Part shown: one piece after another, positions 24,683 to 33,229 of the stretch | Position numbering within the stretch: the stretch's first letter is position 1 | Layout: each line of letters begins with the position of its first letter | DNA from: an uncultured Paludibaculum sp. | GTDB taxonomy: Bacteria; Acidobacteriota; Terriglobia; Bryobacterales; Bryobacteraceae | Assembly: GCF_963665245.1 (NCBI RefSeq) | Contig: NZ_OY762267.1 | Location: 3,754,001-3,818,000 of the forward strand | Reading direction: 5' to 3' | DNA length: 64,000 nucleotides | The notes under the pieces: model-generated | Told to the model about the DNA's origin: nothing | Seen by the model: only the letters and a program-made list of their open reading frames with translations | Databases searched by the model: none | Translations under genes and position numbers: made by a program

Positions 24683-25578
24683 AGCGGGTCTCCCTGCAGG
24701 TACTCGTGCTCCAGTTTCCTGTACTGCGGCAGTCCTACGAAGGAGGTGTACTCCTGGAAGGTGCTGATGCGCTGGGTCTCGCCGGGCAGGATGCCGGTGG
24801 GCGCCGAGTGTAGCGCCTGGAAGAAGTCAGTCAGGGCCCGATGCATCACCATGATGGAGGCGACAGGGATGCTCACCCGCGCGATACCCATGGCGGCCAG
24901 TTCCGGGATGGGAATCAACTCGGTCTTCACGCCAGTCACGGCGTCCATCAGGTTGACGGACAGAAGACCGTGGATCTCCCGCGCAGCCCGTTCAATGTCG
25001 GCCCGGGTTCCGATTCCATCGAGGAAGGCCATGTCGGCGCCGGCGGCAAGGTAAAGATTGGCTCGTCGGATCGCCTCGTCCAGGCCCAGGACCGCGTATG
25101 AATCGGTGCGGGCGTTGATCACCAACTCTGAGCCGAGCCGGCGGCGGCTGTCAGCCATCGCTCTGATCTTCCCGGCCATCTCTTCAGCCGGGATCACCTG
25201 CTTCCCAGCCATGTGTCCACAGCGCTTGGGGAAGACCTGATCTTCGATGTTCACCCCAGCGACATTCATCTCAATGAGGCGCTCCGTGATCTGGGCGGCG
25301 TTGATGGCATTTCCGCCGCCGGTGTCGATATCGGCCATCACAGGGATCTGCACGGCGCGCACGATGTACCCCGTGATGTCGAGGATGTCTTTCATGTCGA
25401 CGAGACCGACATCCGGCCGGGCGAGGAGGCTGCCGGCCACGCCAAATCCGCTCACTTGGATCGCTGCAAAGCCCGCGCTTTCAACAATCCGGGCGCTGAG
25501 CGCGTCGTGACATCCCGGCACAACCAGCGCCTGTCTGCGAAGCAACGCGGTACGCAGGATGGATGCTTGGTGGTTCAA
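24673..25578 (-). CDS. Isocitrate lyase/PEP mutase superfamily lyase (methylisocitrate/dimethylmalate lyase type)
   Basis: 301 residues with a TTG start at 25578 preceded by AAGGAG about 10 bases away. Mg-binding and catalytic segments MADIDTGGGNA, GVNIEDQVFPKRCGH (the KRCGH loop with catalytic cysteine) and INARTDSYAVLGLDEAI mark a C-C bond lyase. The EDK...NS motif of PEP mutases is absent, so a phosphonate role is unlikely. Relatives cleave 2-methylisocitrate or 2,3-dimethylmalate to pyruvate plus an acid. First gene of the operon. Confidence 0.87.
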   Translation of the reverse strand: MNHQASILRTALLRRQALVVPGCHDALSARIVESAGFAAIQVSGFGVAGSLLARPDVGLVDMKDILDITGYIVRAVQIPVMADIDTGGGNAINAAQITERLIEMNVAGVNIEDQVFPKRCGHMAGKQVIPAEEMAGKIRAMADSRRRLGSELVINARTDSYAVLGLDEAIRRANLYLAAGADMAFLDGIGTRADIERAAREIHGLLSVNLMDAVTGVKTELIPIPELAAMGIARVSIPVASIMVMHRALTDFFQALHSAPTGILPGETQRISTFQEYTSFVGLPQYRKLEHEYLQGDPLCA

Positions 25579-25720
25579 GAGGGTGCTGCTCCTTGGGTCA
25601 GCTACTCTCAGCTATAGCAAAATCGGATAGCGGTGTCTCCAATCCGAGGAATGGGTGAGAATCGAGAGGTGGTGCTCAGCCGATGGGTGTGCGAGAATGG
25701 GGGTGTCCTTTCCACGGTGT

Positions 25721-25798
25721 CGGGCCGTGGCGCAGCCTGGCTAGCGCGCTTGCTTGGGGTGCAAGAGGTCCCGAGTTCAAATCTCGGCGGCCCGACCA
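25721..25798 (+). tRNA. tRNA-Pro, anticodon GGG
   Basis: Acceptor arms CGGGCCG and CGGCCCG pair fully; the anticodon stem CTTGC/GCAAG encloses the loop TTGGGGT with anticodon GGG; the T arm is CCGAG-TTCAAAT-CTCGG; discriminator A is followed by an encoded CCA. The gene reads CCC codons. Its 3' part (from 25754) is duplicated at 50770, so the tRNA is the insertion site of the island and was kept intact by the repeat. Confidence 0.96.
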
Positions 25799-25800
25799 AA
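25754..25800 (+). repeat. Left 47-bp direct repeat (att-like, inside tRNA-Pro)
   Basis: Runs from the anticodon loop of tRNA-Pro through its CCA and two more bases. It is identical over 47 bases to 50770-50816. This is the usual signature of site-specific integration at a tRNA 3' end. Confidence 0.95.
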
Positions 25801-26011
25801 TCACTTATTTTCAAATACTTAGAGAATTTCCACATTTCTCGAAGTACCCCTCAAACCACTTGCTCGCCTTGCAGGCGGTCCCCAGCAGTGAAAGGACTCC
25901 TAAGTCCCCTGCTTGCAATCGGATCACTAACGCAACCACCCCCGACAGCCGAAAGCCTCGTGAGTTGGCGCGCTGAAAACTCCAATCGGCACCGGACTGT
26001 GCAAAATCCTC

Positions 26012-26495
26012 ACGGCCTGCTACATGCGCGATCCCGTCCCGATTGTGAGCAGATGCTGATCGCGCGGATCGTCGACAGCGAAGGCTCTCCATTCAGTTCC
26101 GAAACCTCCGACGGGAACCGCCCAGCCGGATCGTAAACGGAGTCGATTCTACGCATGGTTGAGCGCAAGTATGGCAAGGTACGACGGATCTGGGCCTTCG
26201 ATCGTGGCATCACAGGCGAGGACAACCCTGCAGCGATCCGGAAGCGTGACGAGCCATACCTGGTCGGTACGCCGCGCAGCCAGATGAAGCGGCTCGAAGC
26301 CGGCCTGCTCAGAGACGACTGGACTGCGGTGCGGTCCGATGAAGTCAAATCGCAGTAGAGTGCGATTCCGGGCGGCGGTGAGCCTAGTCTTCTCTGCGGC
26401 ATGCGCGGGCACAAGGAGAAAAGAAGGCCATCCGAAAGCGCTTCTCCACGCGTGTAGAGGCGGCTCTGCGGTGTCTGGCCGCAACGATTGAGACC
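26012..26495 (+). pseudogene. Decayed transposase fragment, IS1634/IS4-like
   Basis: Three consecutive segments in different frames resemble one DDE transposase: PDCEQMLIARIVDSEG up to ETSDGNR (to about 26120), then SILRMVERKYGKVRRIWAFD with YLVGTPRSQMKRLEAGLL (26137-26358), then KKAIRKRFSTRVEAALRCLA (about 26420-26490). Frameshifts and stops separate them, and the N- and C-terminal thirds are missing. Terminal inverted repeats were not found. The family assignment is from memory of the YLVGTPRSQ region. Confidence 0.72.
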
Positions 26496-27008
26496 ACCCC
26501 GACTGAAGGATCGGAGTATTGGTGTAACAGCGACGTGGGCGGATATAGGCGCCCCATCCCCAAATCAGCAATCTGTGCGATGTGAGAATTCGCGAGAAGC
26601 CCTAGGGCATCCATTATTATTGCCTGATGAAGGAAGACCGTGAAGCCCGACGGACCTTGCGCGAAAGAGCCTACGCATTCCGCATCAACCTCCAGGCCGG
26701 TTCGGCCGAAGACCAGGCGACCCGCATACGTCATCACCGGGAGAGCGGACTCCACCGTCGGAGTGAACACACGGCTCAACGCGCTCAACCGCAAAAAATC
26801 GTTTCGTTTGGGAGGACGACACAGCCCTTCGGTGCGACAGGCCTGTTCTCGCTCTCAGGCGCTGTCGATGCGATGTGAAACGAGGAGACATATACGCCGC
26901 TGTGCCCGCGCTTCTCCAGAACGGCCGTCATTTCGGCCAGGATGTCGTTTACGTCATCGTTGGCTTTTTTGTTATTTGATTTATTTCTTTCTTAGTCATC
27001 AGTCGCTC
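26496..27008. other. Non-coding or decayed stretch at the left of the island
   Basis: About 510 bases between the transposase remnant and the broken secreted-protein gene. Short open frames exist on both strands, but none has a recognisable motif, a good ribosome-binding site or composition like a real gene. Probably debris from past insertions. Confidence 0.5.
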
Positions 27009-27895
27009 CTATTTCGCTTTCACTTCGATCTTTAGAGGAATGACGCCAGCGGAGTCGGTTGTGGCGGCCAAGGCCTTAACTCCCGGTGTGGAACAGATAT
27101 TGGGATCAAGGAACACGGAGAGTTTAGTCCCGTCCTCCGACGCTTGAATCGGAACCTTCTTGGTGGCGAAGGTGACCGACTTAATTTGGTCGAGGCCCAG
27201 CCCAGTAAACTCAACGGTAGTCGCGGAATTCTGCAGAACACTCGGGATCGACCCGGTGACGCTGGGATTCGGTTTTGGTACATGTGGCAAAGTCAGGTAA
27301 AAGGCTGGGACTTTGTCGGTGATAAGGGCGAGCTGCTTGAGGCTTTTGAAGTAGCCCTTTTTGACGCTGAGGTGGACAGCGGTTTCGCCGATCACAGACA
27401 CTGAAACTCCTTCAGGGCATGTTCCCCCCGCGCCGACAGTCGTGCCGCATGTAAGTTTGAAGCTATCCTTGCCCGCTTGGATCGTTGTCCGCGCGCCGGG
27501 ATGCCCTCTTTTAGACCCGTGGCTTGAATCAACCAATATTCGCTGCTTGCATCGGAGCCAAGCCTCGTGATCCTCATGAAGGTCAGCGGATTAACCAACT
27601 CTGTTCCGTCGTGCAGGCGGCCGCCACCGAAAGGGACGGAAACCGGAATCCGCTGCTCTTTGGCGAGTGAGTCCTTCGGGATGTCAATGTCTGTTGCCAA
27701 ATAGCAGATCTTCTGGAATGGCTCGGGCAGGCAGTCGTCATACAGAGTCGCCCCGTTGATCAGACGGTGACCAGATGCGGTCGAAATGAGCAGAGGAACA
27801 GAACGATCGCGGAGCCATGTCGGGAGTTCGCAGTCACCCGATGTGCGCCGGTCCTTGCAGTCTCTCAGCTGCAACTGAACCGTCGTTAATTCCCT
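27009..27895 (-). pseudogene. Downstream remnant of the broken secreted-protein gene
   Basis: Directly after the TAA that ends the upstream gene, the same frame stays open without a stop to 27392 (RELTTVQLQLRDCKDRR...EYWLIQATGLK). Near 27500 the sensible reading shifts frame and continues as TTIQAGKDSFKLTCGTTVG down to 27009. The pieces look like beta-rich (IPT/Ig-like) segments. One nonsense change and one frameshift would reconstitute a protein of about 775 residues with the upstream gene. A separate gene starting at TTG 27874 is the alternative. Confidence 0.55.
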
Positions 27896-29341
27896 TTATG
27901 GTGCAGGTTTCGTAGCTACGCTGAGTTTGAGCATGCGATCGTGCTTCTCGGGAGCGGCGTGATTCTCGATCGGAACCGGGAGCCCATAGCGGCCGTATAG
28001 CGTGGCAAGACCCGATTCGAGGTTCGCGAGCGTGGTTATGAAAGTGAGCGCGTCGTCAGCGGGGATCGTGAGCTTCGGGTTCGCCTCGGAGATGATCTCG
28101 TCTCCTATCAGGATGGCTGTACCGGGGAAGAAGTTCGTCCCACCCAGCGATACTATGGCCGAAGAATCGTTGAACGGCGAAATGGCGACCTTCGTAATCT
28201 TGGCGCCGAGACCTTGGCGGATCGTATTGGCGTCGGGTACATCGAGCCGCTTGAACGTACGTATTGAATTCGGCAGGGCTCCATTTTTGACGGCCATCTT
28301 GTCTTTGAGGTCGCGCCAGCCAGAATAGAACGAGAATTGCAGCGGCTCAAACGACGTTGCGTTCTCGTCCTCGTCGAGGGCGAGATTCACAAAGACCTGC
28401 CGAATGCCAGGCTCGACGTAGTCGCGTCCTAGAACGGGCCGGAAGGACCAGCCAAAATCTTCCGTGTCGACGTCTTCGCTTTCGATCTTGATGCGGCCGG
28501 GTCCATCGAGGCGGGCTAGTGTATCTGCGTCGCGATAGAGAAATAGAGTTTGCCTCTGGCCACCTACCGCAAACCCCAAGCTCAGTGCAGAAATAGGAAT
28601 TACGAACCCGAAAGACACAGCCTTGTCCGAGATGCTTGAGATGTTGTATGTCTTTTCTTGCGGCAACATTGATACGACCTGCGGCGGTGCTTTCTTTAGC
28701 GCTCCCACCTCAATCAAAACGTACGCCTCTCGCCCTTTCGTATCCTCATTCGGCTGGATGCTGATGGAGAATCCGACGAGCACCTGCTTCCGAGAGAGCG
28801 GCTTGGCCGGATTCAGGCGGTCCTTCAGCCCGGCGGGCACCAGCAACCGATCGCTGATCGACCGATTCAACAGAAGCCGCAGATTATAGATGCGGTAGGT
28901 GAGATTGATCTGCTCAGCTAGCAGCGACTCGACATTGACGCCCGGGGCAGGCACAGTCGCCAAAGCGGAAGTGGTCGGCGAGTTGGGGACAGCGGGGGTG
29001 CTGACCGCCTGGGTCACTGTTTGTTTGCTGGGGACCAACTGGCCTTCAATGTTGGGCGTATTCTCGGTAACGATCCCAGGAGTCGCCGGACCTGCTGGCG
29101 AAAAGGACAAACTGCTGGCTCGGCGGCTCATTCCGGAGTTAACACCGAGCTGAGCCTCGAGTTTGGCCTGGTCCACAACCTGTGTTTTGCCGAGTTGACA
29201 CTCGAGATCATCAAGCATGATTTGCAGGGCGCGGTCGTCATAGATTTTGGGAGGGCCTATCACGATACCGTCAACTGCCAGTGCGAGGGGCGCGCAGAAC
29301 GTGAGCGCCAGTGCCGCGAGCCAATAACAGGTCCTTAGCAT
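27896..29341 (-). CDS. Secreted protein of unknown function, probably truncated
   Basis: 481 residues from the ATG at 29341, which has AGGAGG 11 bases upstream. Signal peptide MLRTCYWLAALALTFCAPLALA, then a charged segment with one cysteine, a Pro/Thr/Ser-rich linker (about 80-160) and beta-rich domains. Near the end, VSLGGTNFFPGTAILIGDEI resembles an IPT/TIG immunoglobulin-like unit. No enzymatic motif was recognised. Base composition looks A+T-richer than the neighbours, in keeping with recent arrival. It is probably the first part of a longer gene interrupted by the TAA at 27896. Confidence 0.65.
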   Translation of the reverse strand: MLRTCYWLAALALTFCAPLALAVDGIVIGPPKIYDDRALQIMLDDLECQLGKTQVVDQAKLEAQLGVNSGMSRRASSLSFSPAGPATPGIVTENTPNIEGQLVPSKQTVTQAVSTPAVPNSPTTSALATVPAPGVNVESLLAEQINLTYRIYNLRLLLNRSISDRLLVPAGLKDRLNPAKPLSRKQVLVGFSISIQPNEDTKGREAYVLIEVGALKKAPPQVVSMLPQEKTYNISSISDKAVSFGFVIPISALSLGFAVGGQRQTLFLYRDADTLARLDGPGRIKIESEDVDTEDFGWSFRPVLGRDYVEPGIRQVFVNLALDEDENATSFEPLQFSFYSGWRDLKDKMAVKNGALPNSIRTFKRLDVPDANTIRQGLGAKITKVAISPFNDSSAIVSLGGTNFFPGTAILIGDEIISEANPKLTIPADDALTFITTLANLESGLATLYGRYGLPVPIENHAAPEKHDRMLKLSVATKPAP

Positions 29342-29796
29342 TCGCGTCAAAGCCTCCTTTTGAATCAAGTTATTGTACAATGACCGACCTCAACAAGAGG
29401 ATAAACGTGAAAGTGATTCGATCTCTTAAGCGTAGACTGGTAAAAACGGGGACAGGACGTTCTTTCTGCTCGCCACACCGGCCGATATGAACTTTTCGGC
29501 CGATCAGCATATCGTCTCCGTTGGAATCAATCACGGTGATCAAGAGGGTCAGCAGCGTTCCGGGCGGGTCCAGCCCTGCGAGTGCCTGCGAATTCCGGCG
29601 GCATTCGTGGCGGAGTATGAACGGACGATGCGCTCCTGTGCCGACTCCGCCAAGTGTATGTGTGAGAGTTCACGGAGCGGGAGGGTGTTCAATATGAATG
29701 ATATTCTTGCGATAGTGTCCGGGATGATCGGGGCCCTGTAATTTCCGCGCCGGTCGGGAATGCGAGCGAGGCGGAGTTCGCCTAGAATAGATCTAC
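29342..29796. other. Intergenic region between the secreted-protein gene and the sigma factor
   Basis: 455 bases, divergently flanked. On the minus strand TACAAT at 29374-29379 is a possible -10 box for the secreted-protein gene, without a well-spaced -35. No gene or repeat is supported in the rest. Confidence 0.45.
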
Positions 29797-30375
29797 TTGG
29801 CTGCATCCGAGCAAATTACGGCCATCCTCGCCGACCTGGCGGTCGGGGAAGAGGGCGCGCGCGACCGGTTGCTGACCGCGATTTATCAGGAGTTGCGGCG
29901 GGTGGCCGCAGCACAACTGCGGCAGGAACGTCCGAACCACACACTCCAACCGACCGCGCTGGTACACGAAGCGTGTATGCGCCTGCTGCGGACTCCGGGA
30001 AATTGGAAGAATCGCGAGCATCTCTTCCGGACGGCGGCACAGATGATGCGGCGCATCCTGACCGATTACGCACGGGCGAGAGGCGCGGACAAGCGTGGCG
30101 GACTCGCGGAGAACGTCGCGATCGACGACTTGATTCAACTGCCGGCGGCGTGGTCCGGGCTGTCGATGGAAGAGATGATCGCGCTAGACGCGGCAATCGA
30201 TCGTTTGAAGGAAAAGGACGAGCGGCAGTCTATTGTTGTGGAGATGCGGTTCTTCGCAGGCCTGAGCGAAGAGGAGATCGCCGAGGCGCTGCAGGTTTCG
30301 GCGCGCACGGTCAAGCGAGACTGGGAATCGGCGCGCTCCTGGCTGTACGGGCAACTGCGGGTTAAGGGCAACTGA
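29797..30375 (+). CDS. ECF-type RNA polymerase sigma factor
   Basis: 192 residues with a TTG start (TTG GCT GCA). Region 2 is about residues 20-100 (VHEACMRLLRT, HLFRTAAQMMRRILTDYARAR); region 4 is the C-terminal helix-turn-helix FFAGLSEEEIAEALQVSART. It resembles the Sig-70 family often paired with Ser/Thr kinases in Acidobacteria and Planctomycetes. The kinase starts 15 bases downstream, so the two are one operon. It may drive the facing genes of this locus, but its target promoter is unknown. No anti-sigma factor is adjacent. Confidence 0.87.
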   Translation: MAASEQITAILADLAVGEEGARDRLLTAIYQELRRVAAAQLRQERPNHTLQPTALVHEACMRLLRTPGNWKNREHLFRTAAQMMRRILTDYARARGADKRGGLAENVAIDDLIQLPAAWSGLSMEEMIALDAAIDRLKEKDERQSIVVEMRFFAGLSEEEIAEALQVSARTVKRDWESARSWLYGQLRVKGN

Positions 30376-30390
30376 CCGGCGGACGCGCAG

Positions 30391-33174
30391 ATGACTCCTG
30401 AGGCCGGGCGTTCACGATCTTCTGATCCTTCCAGTCTGTGGCAGCAGGCAAAGACTATCTTCTATCGCGCGCTCGAACTCCCGGAAGGGGAGCGCACCGG
30501 GTGGATCGACGAGGCATGCCGAACTAACAGCGCGCTAAGGGGCGAGGTGGAGGCGCTACTTGCAAATCACGCGATGGCGAGCGGCTTTCTTCAGAGGGAA
30601 CCAATGCCGCCGGTATGCCAGATGGTCTCGGTCGGCGAGGTGCTGGCGGATCGGTTTCGCATACAGAAGTTGATCGGGGCGGGTGGAATGGGCGTGGTTT
30701 ACGAAGCCGAGGACATGGCCGGTCAGCTGATAGTCGCCCTAAAGACGATCGCGAACGATCTGGCTATGGACGACCGCCTGACCGCACGCCTGCGCAACGA
30801 ACTGCTGGTGGCGCGGAACGTGTCTCACCCTAATGTATGCAAGGTATACGAGTACTGGGAGACGGAACGCGACGGACGGCAGTTGGTGTTCTTCACCATG
30901 GAGTTGTTGAAGGGCGACACGCTCGCGGAGCGGATCGCGGCGGCGGGGCGCCTGAAGCCCGGAGAAGCGCTCACCATCCTGAAGCAGGTGGCGGCGGGAC
31001 TGTCGGAGGTGCACAGGCTGGGAATCGTGCACCGTGATCTCAAACCGGCGAATGTATTTCTGATTCAGGAGTCCGACGGCAGCGAGCGTGCGGTGCTCAT
31101 GGATTTCGGCTTGGCGCGGGCGGCGAACCGCAGCGTGGCGGCCAAGACTGAGACCGGTCTGGTTATGGGCACGCCGCACTACATGGCGCCGGAGCTGTTT
31201 GAGGGTGGGGACGCAGGGCCGCCGGCGGACATCTATTCGTTCGGCGTGATGGCGCTCGAGATGGTGACGGGGTCGAACTACCCGCTGCAGGCGCCACGCT
31301 CGTTGGTGCCGTCGCTGACGGCCGGATGGGACACGGTGCTGCGCTGTTTCCAGCGCGATCCGGCGCAGCGTCCGGCAACCGCGAAGGACGTGATCGCAGC
31401 GATTGAGTGGGGCGCTCCGGTGTACAGGAGGATTCTGATCGGACTGGGCATCCTCGCGGTCGCCGCGCTGGCGTGGACGGGATTCAACCGACTACCGGGG
31501 CGGGCCGCGCAGGTGACTCAACTGACTTTCGACAGCGGCTTCACGGCCGATCCGGCCGCATCGGCAGACGGGAAACTGTTGGTGTACGCGTCGGACCGGG
31601 GATCGGCGGAGGGCGACCTGAACATCTGGATGCATCGCATGGACACGGGTGCAGAGCGGCAACTTACGAATGATCGTGGCGATGAAGACGAGCCGGCGAT
31701 CTCGCCAGACGGGGCACAGATTGCCTATCGCTCGGCGGCGGACCGGACACTGCGCGTACGGCCGGCAGGGGGCGGACCGACGCGCGCGATTGCCAAATGG
31801 GGAGAGGCCCCGCGTTACTCACCGGACGGTTCCAAGCTGGTGTACTGGACGGGGGTCGAAGGGGAGCGAACAGCCGCCTCCGGGCAGATCTGGGTAATCC
31901 CGACGTTGGGAGGCACACCGAAGCGGCTGGCGGCGGATTTCGTCGACGCGCGCGCGCCGGTGTGGTCTCCGGACGGTCGGTGGATCCTGTTTCGCGGCGT
32001 CCGCGATGCAAGCGCTTCGTTAGACGCCGACCGGGACTGGTGGATGATGGATGCCGAGGGAGAGCGGGTGACGGCCACCGGGGCAGGGGCCAAACTGCGC
32101 GCTGCGGGACTCATGCCGCACGACACGCCGAGCGCATGGGACGGATCGCGCGTCGTCTTTTCGGCGAGAAGCGGACATACTTACAACCTCTGGAGCCTCG
32201 GCATTAATTCCTTCCTGAGACGAGCCATCGGCAGTCCGAAGGCGATCACCACCAGCAACGCCTTTCAAGCAGTGCCTGCGATGCTTACGGAAGGGCGCAT
32301 TGCCTATGCAATCTGGAGGGAGCAGATCAATCTTTGGCAGATCCGAACGGCCGACGGAGAGATTCGCCAAGTGACGTTCCACGATTCTTTAGATACGCGA
32401 GTTTCGGCTTCGCGCGACGGCAGTAAGCTGGCATTCGGCCGGCGATTGGGAGAGGTGCGCGATGTTTGGATCAAGGATCTGCGCACGGGCGAGGAGCGGA
32501 CGGTGGCACGGAATGAACTGGCTGTGCCATTCCTTTCGCCGCACGGTGATGTGGTGGCGTTGTCGATCGGGCCGGCGGTGCGGTTGCTGGATGTCGCGAC
32601 CGGGCAGCAGACCGACTTGTGCGACCACTGTGGCGAACTGTTGGGGTGGCTGCCTGACCAATCGGCCGTACTTCACCTAAAAGAGCTCGGCGACGGCACT
32701 GTGCAAATCGCAGCAGTGGACCTGCAGTCGCGATCGAAACGGACTCTCGTAAGCGGCCGCGGACTACGGGAGGCGGCGGTCTCGCCGGACGGCCGATCGA
32801 TCGCGTTTACCAGACGGCAGGACGGAGTGCGTTCGCAGCTCTATGTCGCGGTAGTGGATGAGGATACGCCGGAGTCTAGGTGGCTGCCGATTACGCATCT
32901 GGAGGGCTGGGCGGATAAGCCGGCATGGTCCGACGACGGCCGTACGCTGTACTACAAATCGGATCGTGACGGGTTTCCGTGTATCTGGAGCCAGGCATTC
33001 CAGCCCGAGCTTTTAAAACCGAAAGGCGAGGCGAGGCCGCTGCGGCACTTCCACAAAATCACGTTTACGCTATCGCATCTGCCGCCCACGGCGCTGGGAG
33101 TGGCGCAGGCTCATGGCAGCCTGTTTCTGAGCGTAGACGCGGACAGCAGTAATATCTGGTCAATTAAACCCTGA
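30391..33174 (+). CDS. Membrane Ser/Thr protein kinase with C-terminal PD40/TolB-like propeller
   Basis: 927 residues. A short N-terminal helical region precedes a complete kinase domain (about 75-335): glycine loop GAGGMGVVYEAED, invariant lysine in VALKTI, HRDLKPANVFL, DFGLARA and GTPHYMAPEL. One membrane helix (about 350-366, ILIGLGILAVAALAWTGF) leads to an outside domain of WD40-like PD40 repeats (AWSPDG/AVSPDG units to the C-terminus). The architecture suggests sensing outside the membrane and phosphorylation inside. Cotranscribed with the ECF factor. Confidence 0.92.
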   Translation: MTPEAGRSRSSDPSSLWQQAKTIFYRALELPEGERTGWIDEACRTNSALRGEVEALLANHAMASGFLQREPMPPVCQMVSVGEVLADRFRIQKLIGAGGMGVVYEAEDMAGQLIVALKTIANDLAMDDRLTARLRNELLVARNVSHPNVCKVYEYWETERDGRQLVFFTMELLKGDTLAERIAAAGRLKPGEALTILKQVAAGLSEVHRLGIVHRDLKPANVFLIQESDGSERAVLMDFGLARAANRSVAAKTETGLVMGTPHYMAPELFEGGDAGPPADIYSFGVMALEMVTGSNYPLQAPRSLVPSLTAGWDTVLRCFQRDPAQRPATAKDVIAAIEWGAPVYRRILIGLGILAVAALAWTGFNRLPGRAAQVTQLTFDSGFTADPAASADGKLLVYASDRGSAEGDLNIWMHRMDTGAERQLTNDRGDEDEPAISPDGAQIAYRSAADRTLRVRPAGGGPTRAIAKWGEAPRYSPDGSKLVYWTGVEGERTAASGQIWVIPTLGGTPKRLAADFVDARAPVWSPDGRWILFRGVRDASASLDADRDWWMMDAEGERVTATGAGAKLRAAGLMPHDTPSAWDGSRVVFSARSGHTYNLWSLGINSFLRRAIGSPKAITTSNAFQAVPAMLTEGRIAYAIWREQINLWQIRTADGEIRQVTFHDSLDTRVSASRDGSKLAFGRRLGEVRDVWIKDLRTGEERTVARNELAVPFLSPHGDVVALSIGPAVRLLDVATGQQTDLCDHCGELLGWLPDQSAVLHLKELGDGTVQIAAVDLQSRSKRTLVSGRGLREAAVSPDGRSIAFTRRQDGVRSQLYVAVVDEDTPESRWLPITHLEGWADKPAWSDDGRTLYYKSDRDGFPCIWSQAFQPELLKPKGEARPLRHFHKITFTLSHLPPTALGVAQAHGSLFLSVDADSSNIWSIKP

Positions 33175-33193
33175 ATTCACCGTCACTTGCTTC

Positions 33194-33222
33194 TTGAAGT
33201 GAATGGCCTCAGCAACTATAAT
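33194..33222 (+). promoter_or_regulatory. Near-consensus promoter, apparently leaderless
   Basis: TTGAAG (33194-33199), a 17-base spacer and a perfect TATAAT (33217-33222). Transcription would start about 7 bases later, at 33229-33230, which is the A of the ATG of the repeat protein. No ribosome-binding sequence precedes that ATG. The promoter would uncouple the repeat protein and radical SAM gene from the kinase operon. Confidence 0.65.
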
Positions 33223-33229
33223 CAGCGTC

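Noticed and set aside
24673..25578. Phosphonate biosynthesis (PEP mutase with aconitase- and dehydrogenase-like partners, as in FR-900098 loci)
   Set aside because: The lyase has the KRCGH loop of C-C lyases and not the EDK...NS motif of PEP mutases, and no phosphonopyruvate decarboxylase or transferase is nearby.
26149..26571. A 140-residue minus-strand protein at the left of the island
   Set aside because: It is the antisense shadow of the transposase remnant, which has recognisable family sequence on the plus strand.
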